Assembly: GCA_021372615.1 (NCBI GenBank)
Contig: JAJFUB010000022.1
Span: 1 to 64,000 of the forward strand
Reading direction: 5' to 3'
Length of the DNA: 64,000 nucleotides
DNA from: a bacterium
GTDB lineage: Bacteria; Armatimonadota; Zipacnadia; Zipacnadales; UBA11051
Shown one piece after another: positions 1 to 8,276 of this stretch. The position numbers and the translations under genes are program-made. Position 1 is the first letter of the stretch. Each line of letters starts with the position of its first letter. A model generated the notes under the pieces. The model made no database searches and was not told where the DNA came from. It saw only the letters and a list, made by a program, of their open reading frames with translations.

Positions 1-633
1 AGCCGGACCGTCCGCGTGGGCGGGCGTGTCCTCACGCCCGCCACTCCTGGGGCCACCGGCTTTGCGGGCGTGGGGACACGCCCGCCCACGCGACCCCTCG
101 GTGGCATCACGCGGGTTGCCTTGCGGCTCTGGAGAGCCGCGCTCCATTTGCCCCTTCGTCTCCCGCAGCGCCTTCAGCGATACCTTCGGGTCGAAGTACC
201 GTGGCCAGTCCTTCTTGCCCGAGGGCTTGAGGCGCTCGGCGGCGAGGTGCAGCTTCGCCAGCATGGCGCCGGCCTCGCAGGTCTCGCCCGGATGCTCGGG
301 CTCGGCCGGCACGCCCTCGATGAACTCGAAGAGCTCGTAGATGTGCCCCTCATGCTCGACCCAACGGCTGCCGGAGGGACTGCGGACGATCCTGGGCACC
401 GGCAGCCCGGCCTTCGCAAGGCCATGGATGACGGCATGGTCATACGCCAGTTGGCCCGGATCGGCATAGCGGGGGTTGCGCCGGCGCAGGATGTACTGCC
501 CGCGAGCGCCCACGATGACGAGGCTGGCGTTGGCGGTCCCGCCGGCCGGGCGCATGAAGATGGGCTTGAGGCGCCAGGTCGCCAGGACGGCCCGCGCCTC
601 CCGATCGCTGAGGTGAGTGTTGGTGTGTGCCAT
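1..633 (-). CDS. APH-like phosphotransferase, 3' end cut by the window edge
   Basis: The frame is open from ATG at 633 to the left edge (211 codons, no stop), so the C-terminal catalytic lobe lies outside. The N-terminal lobe resembles the aminoglycoside phosphotransferase / type II homoserine kinase fold: a PAGGTANAS glycine loop, a YILRRRNP strand, then a hinge around IYELFEFIEG and a helix starting AGAMLAKLHLAA. The substrate cannot be told. From about residue 160 the protein sequence stops looking like the family, because the DNA holds two kinds of dispersed palindrome (123-146 and 13-92) that stay in frame. Either the elements inserted into a tolerant loop or the gene is broken further left. 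It follows the stress-protein gene by 11 bases, so the two are probably cotranscribed. Confidence 0.75.
   Translation of the reverse strand, partial: MAHTNTHLSDREARAVLATWRLKPIFMRPAGGTANASLVIVGARGQYILRRRNPRYADPGQLAYDHAVIHGLAKAGLPVPRIVRSPSGSRWVEHEGHIYELFEFIEGVPAEPEHPGETCEAGAMLAKLHLAAERLKPSGKKDWPRYFDPKVSLKALRETKGQMERGSPEPQGNPRDATEGSRGRACPHARKAGGPRSGGREDTPAHADGPA
13..92. repeat. Inverted pair of palindromic elements (family B)
   Basis: Two copies of one element lie head to head, at 13-42 (plus) and 64-92 (reverse complement), differing by one base in the shared core. Each has a GGGCGTG/CACGCCC stem with a four-base loop, flanked by a CGCGTGGGCG arm. Related copies with GCGCGTG/CACGCGC stems occur at 23650-23680 and 29916-29941. 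The pair lies inside the reading frame of the truncated kinase. Confidence 0.8.
123..146 (-). repeat. REP-like element with GGAG foot (family A), copy 1
   Basis: Read on the minus strand it is GGAG, then C, then the perfect hairpin GCGGCTCT-CC-AGAGCCGC. An identical 24-base copy lies at 60052-60075 inside the FGGY kinase gene, read there in a different frame. This shows the DNA, not a protein motif, is what is shared. A GGAG or GTAG foot beside a hairpin is the hallmark of REP sequences handled by RAYT transposases (established knowledge). Confidence 0.8.
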
Positions 634-644
634 AGGTTGGGGTG

Positions 645-1076
645 TCATTCGCTGGCGCGCACGAGCAGCACCGGCACGGAGGCATGGCGCAGCACCCGGT
701 CGGCGATGCTTCCATAGACCCAGCGGCCCAGGCCCGAGCGCCCGTGGGTGGACATCACGATCAGGTCCGCTCCGCACTCGTCGGCATGGTTCAGGATCTC
801 CTCGGTGACATCGCCCCGGCGCACAGTCGCGCCCACCTGCAGCCCCTCGCCCTGCAGGCGGCTCTGGACGCTGCGCAGATACTCCTCGCACTGGGCAGCT
901 TCCTGGTCGCGGTCCACGTAGACCACGTACTCCGCACTGGCCTGGACATCGCTGAGAGGGACGACCGAGACAAGCTCCAAAGCTGCGTGGCAAGCCTGAG
1001 CGAGGGCCACGGCGTGTGGCAAGGCCTTCTCGGCCAACGGCGAGCGATCCAACGTCAAGAGCATTCGTTGGTACAT
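645..1076 (-). CDS. Universal stress protein (UspA family)
   Basis: The 143-residue protein is a single Usp domain: an N-terminal MLLTLDRSPLAEKALPHA strand-helix and a C-terminal STHGRSG...YGSIADRVLRHA segment that matches the nucleotide-binding loop of the family (G-x9-G-S part intact, first Gly replaced by Ser), ending in VPVLLV. ATG at 1076 is preferred over longer starts because GGGGAGGTG lies just upstream and the family begins there. Members bind ATP or act as stress-responsive adaptors; the partner is unknown. It lies upstream of, and probably in one transcript with, the kinase fragment. Confidence 0.9.
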   Translation of the reverse strand: MYQRMLLTLDRSPLAEKALPHAVALAQACHAALELVSVVPLSDVQASAEYVVYVDRDQEAAQCEEYLRSVQSRLQGEGLQVGATVRRGDVTEEILNHADECGADLIVMSTHGRSGLGRWVYGSIADRVLRHASVPVLLVRASE

Positions 1077-1197
1077 GCCCACCTCCCCGGCGCGCCGATC
1101 GCCAGTCCGGCGGCGCCATGCGTGTGGCATTTCGTCACGGATGAGGCGATGGCCTTCCTCTAGGCGCGAACCACGGGCCGGCCTCCCGTGGCGCTGG

Positions 1198-1226
1198 TTC
1201 ACGCTCCGGCACCGTTGTGCTATAAT
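1198..1226 (+). promoter_or_regulatory. Sigma-70-type promoter for the CorC/HlyC operon
   Basis: TTCACG at 1198-1203 and a perfect TATAAT at 1221-1226 are 17 bases apart, with a TG dinucleotide one base before the -10 (extended -10). Transcription would start near 1233, about 40 bases before the GTG start at 1274. Rest of the 1077-1273 intergenic region: nothing else recognised. Confidence 0.75.
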
Positions 1227-1273
1227 GACAACCATCGCCTGAGTCCCCGGCAGGCAGCGGGAGGTTCCGCGTC

Positions 1274-2569
1274 GTGGATGGTTCGCCTGAGGGCGACTTA
1301 GCTCGGCTGATTCTGCTGGTCCTGGCGGCTGCGTTCTTCTCCGGGTCGGAGGCGGCGTTCCTCGCCCTCAGCCGCACGCGCGTGCGCCAGATGCAGGAGC
1401 GCGGCCTGTTCGGGTCGGGGCTGCTGCTGGTGCAGCACCGTCACCGCGCCGTGGTCCTGTCCGTCGTCATCCTGGGCATCACGCTGTGCAACTACATGGC
1501 TGAGCGCGTGGCCACGGTGGCCTCCGTGGCGCAGTTCGGTCCCCATGCCGGGCCCATCGTGGCGATCGCCATCATGACGATCGTCATCGTCGTGTTCGGT
1601 GAGGTGATCCCCATCCAGCTCGGCGCGGCGATGCCCGAGCGCGTGGGTCGCATTGCTGCCGTGCTCATCGCGCCCATTGCGATCATCCTCCTGCCGTTGG
1701 TGCTTACTCTCTCGTTCATCTCGCGTGCGCTGCTGTACGTGCTGGGCGTGCGTCCCCGCCAGATGCTGCCGGGAGTGAGCGAGGAGCACCTGAAGGCGAT
1801 GATCGAGCAGAGCGAGGAGCAAGGGGTCGTGGACGCGGGGGAGCGCCGGATGATGCACGGCGTACTGGATTTCGGGGACCGCACCGCCGCGCAGATCATG
1901 ACCCCGCGCCCGGATATGATCGGCGTCGATGCCCAGCAGACGCTGGCCGAGGCGCTGCGACTTGGGCTCGAGGAACACCACTCGCGTTTGCCGGTGTACG
2001 AGGACACGCCGGACCATATCATCGGCGTCCTGCACCTGAAGGACCTACTACCCTATCTCATCAAGGGCGAGATGGACCGGCCGGTGCGCCGCGTCGCCCG
2101 CTGCGCGCACCATGTGCCCGAGACCCTGCGGGCCGATGAGTTGCTGCACCAGCTCCAGTCCAGGCGGCAGATGCTGGCCGTGGTCAAGGACGAGTACGGG
2201 GGCACCGCGGGCGTGGTCACGGTCGAGGACCTCCTCGAGGAGATCGTCGGGGAGATCGTGGACGAGTACGACGTGGAAGAGCCGGAGATCGTGGAGCTGT
2301 CACCCACGGAGCTGCTGTGTGATGCGCGGGTGGGGCTGCACGAGTTGGAGCCGTATGTGGTGGGCGAGCTGCCCACCGAGGAGTATGAGTCACTCGCGGG
2401 GGTCGTGCTGGACCTGGCCGGCCGAGTGCCGGGTCCGGGAGAGACGTTCGAGTGGCGCGGCCTGCGGCTCACGGTGGAAGCGGTCAACGGCCCTCGCCTG
2501 GAGAAGATCCGGGTGGGGCTGCTGCCCGAACCGGCGTGGGACGAGGGCGAGGAGGAGCAGGGCGAATGA
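1274..2569 (+). CDS. CorC/HlyC (CNNM/DUF21) family membrane protein, copy 1
   Basis: The 431-residue protein has the full family order. A DUF21 membrane domain (about residues 10-150) includes a start helix with FFSGSEAAFLALSRTRV. A CBS pair (about 195-320) contains ITPRPDMIG-like and VVKDEYGGTAGVVTVEDLLEEIVGEI motifs. A C-terminal CorC/HlyC domain (about 345-420) contains ESLAGVVLDLAGRVPGPGETF. The family is linked to Mg/Co efflux or metal homeostasis at the cytoplasmic membrane. The start is GTG at 1274 with GGGAGG upstream. Its stop overlaps the next ATG (ATGA), so the two paralogs are translationally coupled. Confidence 0.92.
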   Translation: MDGSPEGDLARLILLVLAAAFFSGSEAAFLALSRTRVRQMQERGLFGSGLLLVQHRHRAVVLSVVILGITLCNYMAERVATVASVAQFGPHAGPIVAIAIMTIVIVVFGEVIPIQLGAAMPERVGRIAAVLIAPIAIILLPLVLTLSFISRALLYVLGVRPRQMLPGVSEEHLKAMIEQSEEQGVVDAGERRMMHGVLDFGDRTAAQIMTPRPDMIGVDAQQTLAEALRLGLEEHHSRLPVYEDTPDHIIGVLHLKDLLPYLIKGEMDRPVRRVARCAHHVPETLRADELLHQLQSRRQMLAVVKDEYGGTAGVVTVEDLLEEIVGEIVDEYDVEEPEIVELSPTELLCDARVGLHELEPYVVGELPTEEYESLAGVVLDLAGRVPGPGETFEWRGLRLTVEAVNGPRLEKIRVGLLPEPAWDEGEEEQGE

Positions 2570-3843
2570 GCAACCTGCTCCTCGGACTGGGAATCGGCGC
2601 CATCGCGCTGTGCCTGGTGGGCATCTTCCTGTGCTCGCTGGCGGAAGCGGCCTTCCTGGGGATGAGCCCCACACGGCAGCGCCGCGTGATGGACAGCCGC
2701 CACCGCCACGCTCGCCATGTCGTCAGGTTGCTGTCGGACGCGAACTACCTGAGCGCCCTGATCGTGGGCATGAACCTGTTCGTCATCATCATCTCGACGG
2801 TGATGACGTTGCTGGTGCAGGACCGGACACCCGAGGGCTCCGAGTGGCTGCACGAGGGCCTGCACGTCGGCATGATCCTGTTCATCATGGTCTTCGCCGA
2901 ACTCACGCCCAAGACCTATGGCGGCCTGTACCCCGAGCGGGTCTCACTGGCCATGGCGCCGGCCATCATGCTGCTGGCTCGCACTTTCCGGCCGGCAGTG
3001 GTGACCCTCCAGCTCATCGCGCGGCCGATCGTGCGGATGATCAGCGGGCACCATCACGGCCGCGAGCTGATGAGCCTCGATGAGATCAGGGCGGCGGCCG
3101 ACGTCGTCGAGGAAGAGGGGCTGGTGGACGCTGAAGAGGCAGAGATGCTCGACAGCGTCATTGACCTGGGCGAGCGACAGGTGCGGGAGATCATGGTGCC
3201 GCGGGTCAACATGGTGGCGGTCGAGGAGACGGACACCGTCGCCGAGTTCGCCGCCGTCGCCAGTCGCAGCGGCTTCTCGCGCATTCCCATCTACGCCGAG
3301 ACGCTCGACCACATCACGGGCGTCGTCTATGTCAACGACATGCTGCGCCGCCTGGCCGCCGACCGCACCGGCTTCACGCTGCGCGACATCGCCCGCCCGC
3401 CGCTGTACGTGCCGGACAGCAAGCGCATTGACGAGCTGCTGCGGGAGCTACGCGAGCGCCGGGTGCACATTGCCCTCGTGGTGGATGAGTTCGGCGGCAC
3501 CGACGGGCTGGTCACCATCGAGGATATCCTCGAGGAGCTGGTCGGCGAGATCGCCGACGAACATGACACCCCCGAGGAGGAAGTCGAGCGGGTCGGTGAC
3601 ACCGAGGTGGTGGTGGACGGGCAGCTCAAGATTGAGGAGGCCGATGAGCTGCTGGGGTGCCAGCTCCCGCAAGGACAGTATGAGACTGTCGCAGGAATGT
3701 TGTCCCAGGTGGCAGGTCACATTCCGGGGCCGGGGGAAACCTTCGAGGTGGCCGGGGTCAAGCTGACGGTGGAGGACGGCGACGGGCAGTTCGTGGGGCG
3801 GGTGCGCATGGTCGTAGGCAAAAGGGAGGACGGTGACGGGTAG
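2566..3843 (+). CDS. CorC/HlyC (CNNM/DUF21) family membrane protein, copy 2
   Basis: A 425-residue paralog of the preceding gene, with the same DUF21 - CBS pair - CorC_HlyC order (FLCSLAEAAFLGMSPTRQR near the start; VDEFGGTDGLVTIEDILEELVGEIADE in the second CBS; GQYETVAGMLSQVAGHIPGPGETF near the end). ATG at 2566 overlaps the upstream TGA, which settles the start against a longer open frame. Tandem pairs of this family are common and may form heterodimers (inference). It is followed without a gap by an M48 protease. Confidence 0.92.
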   Translation: MSNLLLGLGIGAIALCLVGIFLCSLAEAAFLGMSPTRQRRVMDSRHRHARHVVRLLSDANYLSALIVGMNLFVIIISTVMTLLVQDRTPEGSEWLHEGLHVGMILFIMVFAELTPKTYGGLYPERVSLAMAPAIMLLARTFRPAVVTLQLIARPIVRMISGHHHGRELMSLDEIRAAADVVEEEGLVDAEEAEMLDSVIDLGERQVREIMVPRVNMVAVEETDTVAEFAAVASRSGFSRIPIYAETLDHITGVVYVNDMLRRLAADRTGFTLRDIARPPLYVPDSKRIDELLRELRERRVHIALVVDEFGGTDGLVTIEDILEELVGEIADEHDTPEEEVERVGDTEVVVDGQLKIEEADELLGCQLPQGQYETVAGMLSQVAGHIPGPGETFEVAGVKLTVEDGDGQFVGRVRMVVGKREDGDG

Positions 3844-4896
3844 TTGGCACGCAAGAGCAAGGTCCGCAAGACCAAAGAGGTCAAGAAGTCCAGAGGGCTG
3901 TCTCCCGCCGACTTCACCTTTCCGGGAGAGAAGTCGAGCTACTTTGGCGGGGTAGCGGGGATGGCGATCGTCTTTGTGTGGTTAGCCGTCATGGCGTTCT
4001 TCTTCCTCAAGAACGCCGCCGGGCAGCGGCTGTGGTATGCGCCCGTGGAGGTGCTGGCCTATCCGGTGCTGGCCGTACTCATCGCCAACATCCTGGCGGC
4101 CCGTCCGCGGCAGGCGGAGTTCAAGAAGGCCGGGCGCCAGGCGCGGGTGATGAACAACAACCACGCCGACCTGTACCGGACCCTCGTCCGTCAGGCCTCG
4201 GTGCTGGGCATGAAGACCCCGCCGGACATGTACCTGGTGGATGACCCGCACCCCATCATCTTCAGCCTGCCGGCCGGCAAGGGCATCATCGTCGCCAGCC
4301 AGGCCCTCCGCCAGGCCCTCTACCCCGAGGAGTTCGAGGCGCTCATCGCCCATGAGATCGCGCACATCGCCTGCAAGCACGTGCGCATGGACATGGCGAT
4401 GACCTTCATCCGCCACGCGAACGTCGGGATCAAGATCGGGCTCTTCCCGGTGGTGCTGATGACGTTCTTTGCGCGCGCGTGGCGGGACTTGATCGACTTC
4501 TCCGCGGACCGCGGCGCGATGCTCATCACCCTGCGGCCGGCGGTCATCAATGCCGCTCTGGTCAAGTTCGCGGTGGCAGCCGACCCCAATGCCGGCATCA
4601 CCTCCGAGGACCTGCAGGCCTTCCTGGACGGCCAGGGCGACATTGCCACCGACTCGGCGCAGATGGAGCGGCACTTCCGCGTCGGCCAGTTCATGAGTTC
4701 GCAGCCAGGCCTGCGCGAGCGCGTCGAGCAGCTCACCGAGTTCCCACAGACCAAGCAGGGCCAGGAGGCCATCGCCAAGGCCGCAGAGATCCAGGGCGTG
4801 GCCGTGCCGACCTTCGGCGGTCCGGCCAAGCGCGGCGAGGACGCCATCGAGACCGTGGTGGATGAGGACGAGCAGGAGATACCAAGCGAGATGTAG
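3844..4896 (+). CDS. M48-family (HtpX-like) membrane metalloprotease
   Basis: The 350-residue protein has a Lys/Arg-rich cytoplasmic N-terminus, two membrane helices (about 34-56 and 63-87), and a zinc site HEIAH at residues 170-174. The usual downstream third ligand motif E-x-x-A-D-R appears here as DFSADRGA, with Asp where Glu is typical. M48 proteases clear damaged membrane proteins. The start is TTG at 3844, the codon directly after the preceding stop, with GGGAGG about 15 bases upstream. The tight junction puts it in the CorC/HlyC operon, suggesting a joint envelope-maintenance role (inference). Confidence 0.85.
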   Translation: MARKSKVRKTKEVKKSRGLSPADFTFPGEKSSYFGGVAGMAIVFVWLAVMAFFFLKNAAGQRLWYAPVEVLAYPVLAVLIANILAARPRQAEFKKAGRQARVMNNNHADLYRTLVRQASVLGMKTPPDMYLVDDPHPIIFSLPAGKGIIVASQALRQALYPEEFEALIAHEIAHIACKHVRMDMAMTFIRHANVGIKIGLFPVVLMTFFARAWRDLIDFSADRGAMLITLRPAVINAALVKFAVAADPNAGITSEDLQAFLDGQGDIATDSAQMERHFRVGQFMSSQPGLRERVEQLTEFPQTKQGQEAIAKAAEIQGVAVPTFGGPAKRGEDAIETVVDEDEQEIPSEM

Positions 4897-4916
4897 CGTG
4901 CCGCGAGGAGACTCCG

Positions 4917-4963
4917 AGGGGATTCCCGGCCCGAACCGCGCATCGGTGCTGAGAATCCCTTTG
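4917..4963. terminator. Weak bidirectional terminator between convergent genes
   Basis: GGGATTC (to 4925) pairs with GAATCCC (4953-4959) and TTT follows on the plus strand. It lies between the convergent M48 protease and pheA genes. The loop is long (27 bases) and the T run short, so this is a modest candidate. Confidence 0.4.
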
Positions 4964-4976
4964 CGTTCGTGGCGGC

Positions 4977-6050
4977 CTATTCGGGTGCGGCCGGGTAGCT
5001 GCCGAGGATCTTGATCTTCTGGCAGTTCTCGCTGAGGCCTTCGAGGGCGGCGTGGACCATCGGGTCGTCCTGGTGGCCGTCGAAGTCTACGTAGAAGAAG
5101 TAGGGGCCCTGCAAGCCGGTGGGGGCCGGACGCGACTGGATCAGCGTCAGGTTGATCTGGTGGGCGCTCAGCGGCACCAGCGCCGCGGCGAGCGCGCCAG
5201 ACTTGTGCAGAGTCGTGAACAGCACCGAGGTCTTGTCCTTGCCGGTCGGGCCCGGGTGGCAGCGGCCCAGCACGAAGAAGCGCGTGCGGTTGTTGCGGTA
5301 GTCCTGGATGTCGTCGGCCAGAACGGGCACGCCGTAGTGCTCGGCGGCTTGGGCAGTGCCCAGCGCCGCGACCTCCGGGTCCCGGGCCTCCGCCACGGCG
5401 GCGGTCGCAGTCGAGGTGCTCGCTTCCGGTAGTTGCTCGGCCATCGGTATGTGCTTGCGCAGCCAGTGCCGGCACTGGGCCAGCGGCTGCGGGTGTGACA
5501 GCACCCGGCGGATCTGCTCTACGGTCCCGTAGCCGAGCAGGCAGATCCTGACATCCACATAGGTCTCGGCGCAGATGGACAGCGAGGTGTCCACGAGGTA
5601 GTCGAGGCTGCGGGTGACGACGCCCTCAATGGAGTTCTCGATCGGCACGAGCCCGAAGTCGGCCTCGCGGCGCTCGACGGAGTGGAAGATCTCCTCGATC
5701 GCCGGCTGTGGGCGGTAGTCGCAACTGACGCCGAAATGCTGGAGCGCAGCGAGGTGGCTGAAGGTGTGCTCGGGGCCCAGGTAGGCGATGACGGGCGTAC
5801 GCTGCAGGCTCCGCGACACCGAGATGATCTCACGGTAGATGGCGCGGATCGCCTCAGGAGTCAGCGGCGAAAGGTCGTCGGTGGTCAGCCGCTCGAGCAG
5901 TCGCGCTTCGCGCTGTGGATCGTAGACGTCGCGTCCCTGGCTGGCCTTGAACTGGCCGACTTCCGAGGCGATCTGGGCCCGCTCGCGCAGGAGTCGCAGC
6001 AACTCGTGGTCAATTCTATCTATTTGTCCGCGCAGGTCGTCCAGCGGCAT
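4977..6050 (-). CDS. pheA: Bifunctional chorismate mutase / prephenate dehydratase (P-protein)
   Basis: The 357-residue protein converts chorismate to prephenate and then phenylpyruvate, for phenylalanine synthesis. Residues 1-90 form an AroQ-type mutase (LRGQIDRIDHELLRLLRERA, then KASQGRDVYDPQREARLLERL). The dehydratase domain follows (AYLGPEHTFSHLAA; NNRTRFFVLG contains the TRF catalytic motif). A C-terminal ACT domain (SGALAAALVPLSAH, then LIQSRP, where ESRP is usual) would bind phenylalanine for feedback. ATG at 6050 has GGAGGG upstream and fits the mutase start. Transcribed divergently from accD. Confidence 0.95.
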   Translation of the reverse strand: MPLDDLRGQIDRIDHELLRLLRERAQIASEVGQFKASQGRDVYDPQREARLLERLTTDDLSPLTPEAIRAIYREIISVSRSLQRTPVIAYLGPEHTFSHLAALQHFGVSCDYRPQPAIEEIFHSVERREADFGLVPIENSIEGVVTRSLDYLVDTSLSICAETYVDVRICLLGYGTVEQIRRVLSHPQPLAQCRHWLRKHIPMAEQLPEASTSTATAAVAEARDPEVAALGTAQAAEHYGVPVLADDIQDYRNNRTRFFVLGRCHPGPTGKDKTSVLFTTLHKSGALAAALVPLSAHQINLTLIQSRPAPTGLQGPYFFYVDFDGHQDDPMVHAALEGLSENCQKIKILGSYPAAPE

Positions 6051-6132
6051 GGGCACACCCTCCACACATGGTGGGGAGGAGTGTAGCACAAAGGGCGAGA
6101 GCGGGGGAAGGGCCGCGTGGGGCCGAGCCAGT

Positions 6133-6155
6133 CGCGGTCGGTGACCGCTCCCACA
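6133..6155 (-). repeat. REP-like element with GGAG foot (family C), copy in the pheA-accD gap
   Basis: On the minus strand it reads TGTGGGAG, then the hairpin GCGGTC-ACC-GACCGC sharing the G of the foot. Two further copies lie in tandem at 21277-21348. It sits between the divergent starts of pheA and accD. Confidence 0.75.
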
Positions 6156-6213
6156 CACGTGCGGTCGCAGGTACCCGCGTCCACGATACTGGAAGACACG
6201 AACGAGGTCACAT

Positions 6214-7035
6214 ATGGCATCACTATTCCGCCGGGCCCAGAGGCACCGCGAGCCGGACATCCCGCCCGACCTGTGGGAGGAGTGTCCCGGCTGCCACCAG
6301 TTGCTCTACGGCAAGGACCTCGAGAGCGAGCTGTGGGTCTGCAGCAAGTGCAGCCATCACTTCCGCCTCTCGGTCTGGCAGCGCCTGCAGATCACGGCTG
6401 ATCCGGGGACGTTCATCGAGTGGGACCACGAGATGCCCATCTACGACCCCCTCCACTTCCCGGAGTACCGCCACAAGCTGGAGGACAGCCGCAAGAAGAC
6501 CGGGATGACCGAGGCCATCATGACCGGCACGTGCGCCATCGAGCGCCAGCCGGTGGGCATCGGCTTGATGGACCTGTCGTTTGTGGGTGGCAGCATGGGC
6601 TGGGTCGTCGGCGAGCGCGTGGCCCGGCTGTTCGAGCGCTCGACCCAGGAGGGGATGCCGGTCGTCATCTTCTGTGCCAGCGGCGGCGCCCGGATGCAGG
6701 AGAGCCTGGTGTCGCTGATGCAGATGGCCAAGACCAGCGGCGCGGCCGGTCGCCTGGCTGACGCCGGGCTGCCGTACATCAGCGTCCTGACCCACCCGAC
6801 CTACGGCGGCGTGACCGCCAGCTATGCCTTCCTGGGTGATGTCATCCTGGCCGAGCCCGCCGCGGCCGTGGGTTTCGCCGGCCCGCGCGTGATCGAGGTC
6901 ACCAACCTGAAGATGGCCGACGGCGTGCAGACCGTCGAGTTCCAGTACGACCACGGCATGGTGGACATGATCGTCCCGCGCAAGGAGATGCGGGAGACGC
7001 TGGGGCGCATCCTGCGGTGGGCCATGGCGGGCTGA
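6214..7035 (+). CDS. accD: Acetyl-CoA carboxylase carboxyltransferase subunit beta
   Basis: The 273-residue protein is the beta half of the carboxyltransferase that moves CO2 from biotin to acetyl-CoA, making malonyl-CoA for fatty acids. It has the diagnostic N-terminal zinc ribbon (C24, C27, C43, C46), a crotonase-type core with ASGGARMQES as oxyanion-hole loop, and THPTYGGVTASYAFLGDV. GAGGT precedes ATG at 6214. The alpha subunit follows 170 bases downstream, with a REP doublet between them. The biotin carrier and carboxylase genes are not in the window. Confidence 0.96.
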   Translation: MASLFRRAQRHREPDIPPDLWEECPGCHQLLYGKDLESELWVCSKCSHHFRLSVWQRLQITADPGTFIEWDHEMPIYDPLHFPEYRHKLEDSRKKTGMTEAIMTGTCAIERQPVGIGLMDLSFVGGSMGWVVGERVARLFERSTQEGMPVVIFCASGGARMQESLVSLMQMAKTSGAAGRLADAGLPYISVLTHPTYGGVTASYAFLGDVILAEPAAAVGFAGPRVIEVTNLKMADGVQTVEFQYDHGMVDMIVPRKEMRETLGRILRWAMAG

Positions 7036-7090
7036 CACCGGCCCCCAGCAACGCGCGTGGTGCCAGTGACACGAGCAGGCGATGTGGAGT

Positions 7091-7154
7091 CAGTAGGGCG
7101 GGCGGTCTCGCCCGCCCCACCGGAAGCGCGCGGGCAAGGCCGCCCGCGCTACTG
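7091..7154. repeat. REPIN-like inverted REP doublet with GTAG feet (family E), copy 1
   Basis: A 64-base unit begins CAGTAG and ends CTACTG. The left half is GTAG followed by the perfect hairpin GGGCGGGCG-GTCT-CGCCCGCCC (7096-7117). The right half, read on the minus strand, is GTAG with the hairpin GCGCGGGC/GCCCGCGC (7128-7149). A second doublet of nearly the same length lies at 40733-40797, and a single half at 60398-60424. It fills most of the accD-accA gap. Confidence 0.88.
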
Positions 7155-7205
7155 GCCCTGAGGCAGGACAGAGACACCACCCTAGTCCATGACGTGAGGA
7201 ACGCC

Positions 7206-8171
7206 ATGAAGAGCAAGCCTGAGCTGGAGACCCGGCTCGCCCAGATAGACGAACGCCTCGTCGAGATGCGCAGGTCCCCCGACTCCAGCGCTCCCCACCT
7301 CGAGGAGTTGGGACGCCTGCAGGAGGAGGCCGACGCCGTCGCTCGCGAGCTGTTTGCCGACTTGGAGCCGTGGGATCACATCGGCATCGCCCGGCACGAC
7401 CGCCGCCCCTACTCGCTGGACTACATCGAGTTGCTGTTCACCGACTTCGTCGAGCTCCATGGGGATCGCCGGCACGGCGATGACGGCGCGATCGTGGCCG
7501 GCCTGGCGAACTTCAACGGCGAGCCGGTGGCGATCATCGGCCAGCAGAAGGGCCGCACGGCCACCGAGCGCAAGCAGCGCAACTTCGGCATGGCCCGCCC
7601 CGAGGGCTACCGTAAGGCCATGCGCATCATGCAACTGGCGGCCAAGCGGCGCCGGCCGATCATCACCTTCGTGGACACCCCGGGCGCCGACTGCCTGGAG
7701 GACTCCGAGAGCCGCGGCATCTCCGAGGCCATCGCCGCCAACCAGCGCGACATGTTCTCCCTGCCGGTGCCGATCATCACCGCGATCCTGGGCGAGGGCG
7801 GTAGCGGCGGAGCCATCGGCCTGGGCGTGGCCGACCGGGTGCTCATGCTGGAGTACGCGTACTACTCGGTCATCGCGCCCGAGTCGTGCGCGGCGATCCT
7901 GTGGCGCAGCGCCGAGAAACGCAAGGAAGCGGCCGCGGCGCTGAAGCTGACCTCGAAGGACGCCCTGGAGCTGGGGATCGTGGATGAGGTCGTGCCTGAG
8001 CCGGCGGGCGGGGCGCATCGCGACCCGGTCGCGGCGGCCACGGCCCTGCGCACCAGCCTGGAGCAGAACCTGGCGTACCTGAAGCAGTACCCGGCGGAGC
8101 AGCTCATGGCGTCGCGCTACGAGAAGTTCCGCTGGATGGGCGGACCGGAGGAGGCGCGGCGGGGGAGGTAG
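7206..8171 (+). CDS. accA: Acetyl-CoA carboxylase carboxyltransferase subunit alpha
   Basis: The 321-residue partner of accD. It opens with a helical LETRLAQIDERLVEMRRSPD region. The core follows with DRRPYSLDYIELLFTDFVELHGDR and GQQKGRTATERKQRNFGMARPEGYRKAMRIM, plus TFVDTPGADCLEDSESRGISEAIA and ILGEGGSGGAIGLGVADRVLMLEYAYYSVIAPE. All are family signatures, and length matches the usual 315-325 residues. GAGGAA precedes ATG at 7206; the longer open frame upstream reads through the REP doublet and is not coding. Confidence 0.96.
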   Translation: MKSKPELETRLAQIDERLVEMRRSPDSSAPHLEELGRLQEEADAVARELFADLEPWDHIGIARHDRRPYSLDYIELLFTDFVELHGDRRHGDDGAIVAGLANFNGEPVAIIGQQKGRTATERKQRNFGMARPEGYRKAMRIMQLAAKRRRPIITFVDTPGADCLEDSESRGISEAIAANQRDMFSLPVPIITAILGEGGSGGAIGLGVADRVLMLEYAYYSVIAPESCAAILWRSAEKRKEAAAALKLTSKDALELGIVDEVVPEPAGGAHRDPVAAATALRTSLEQNLAYLKQYPAEQLMASRYEKFRWMGGPEEARRGR

Positions 8172-8276
8172 CGGCAGGGGTTGGGGCACGGTGGCGAACG
8201 CCTGAACACGACTGGCCGAAGCGGTTCGTGAGCACGCCAGCACCCAGACATGCCCTATTGCCAGGGAGGGATGGCC

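Noticed and set aside
16-717. Plus-strand open frame of 233 codons at the left edge
   Set aside because: It crosses the start of the real minus-strand kinase and the stress-protein stop, and reads through repeat DNA.
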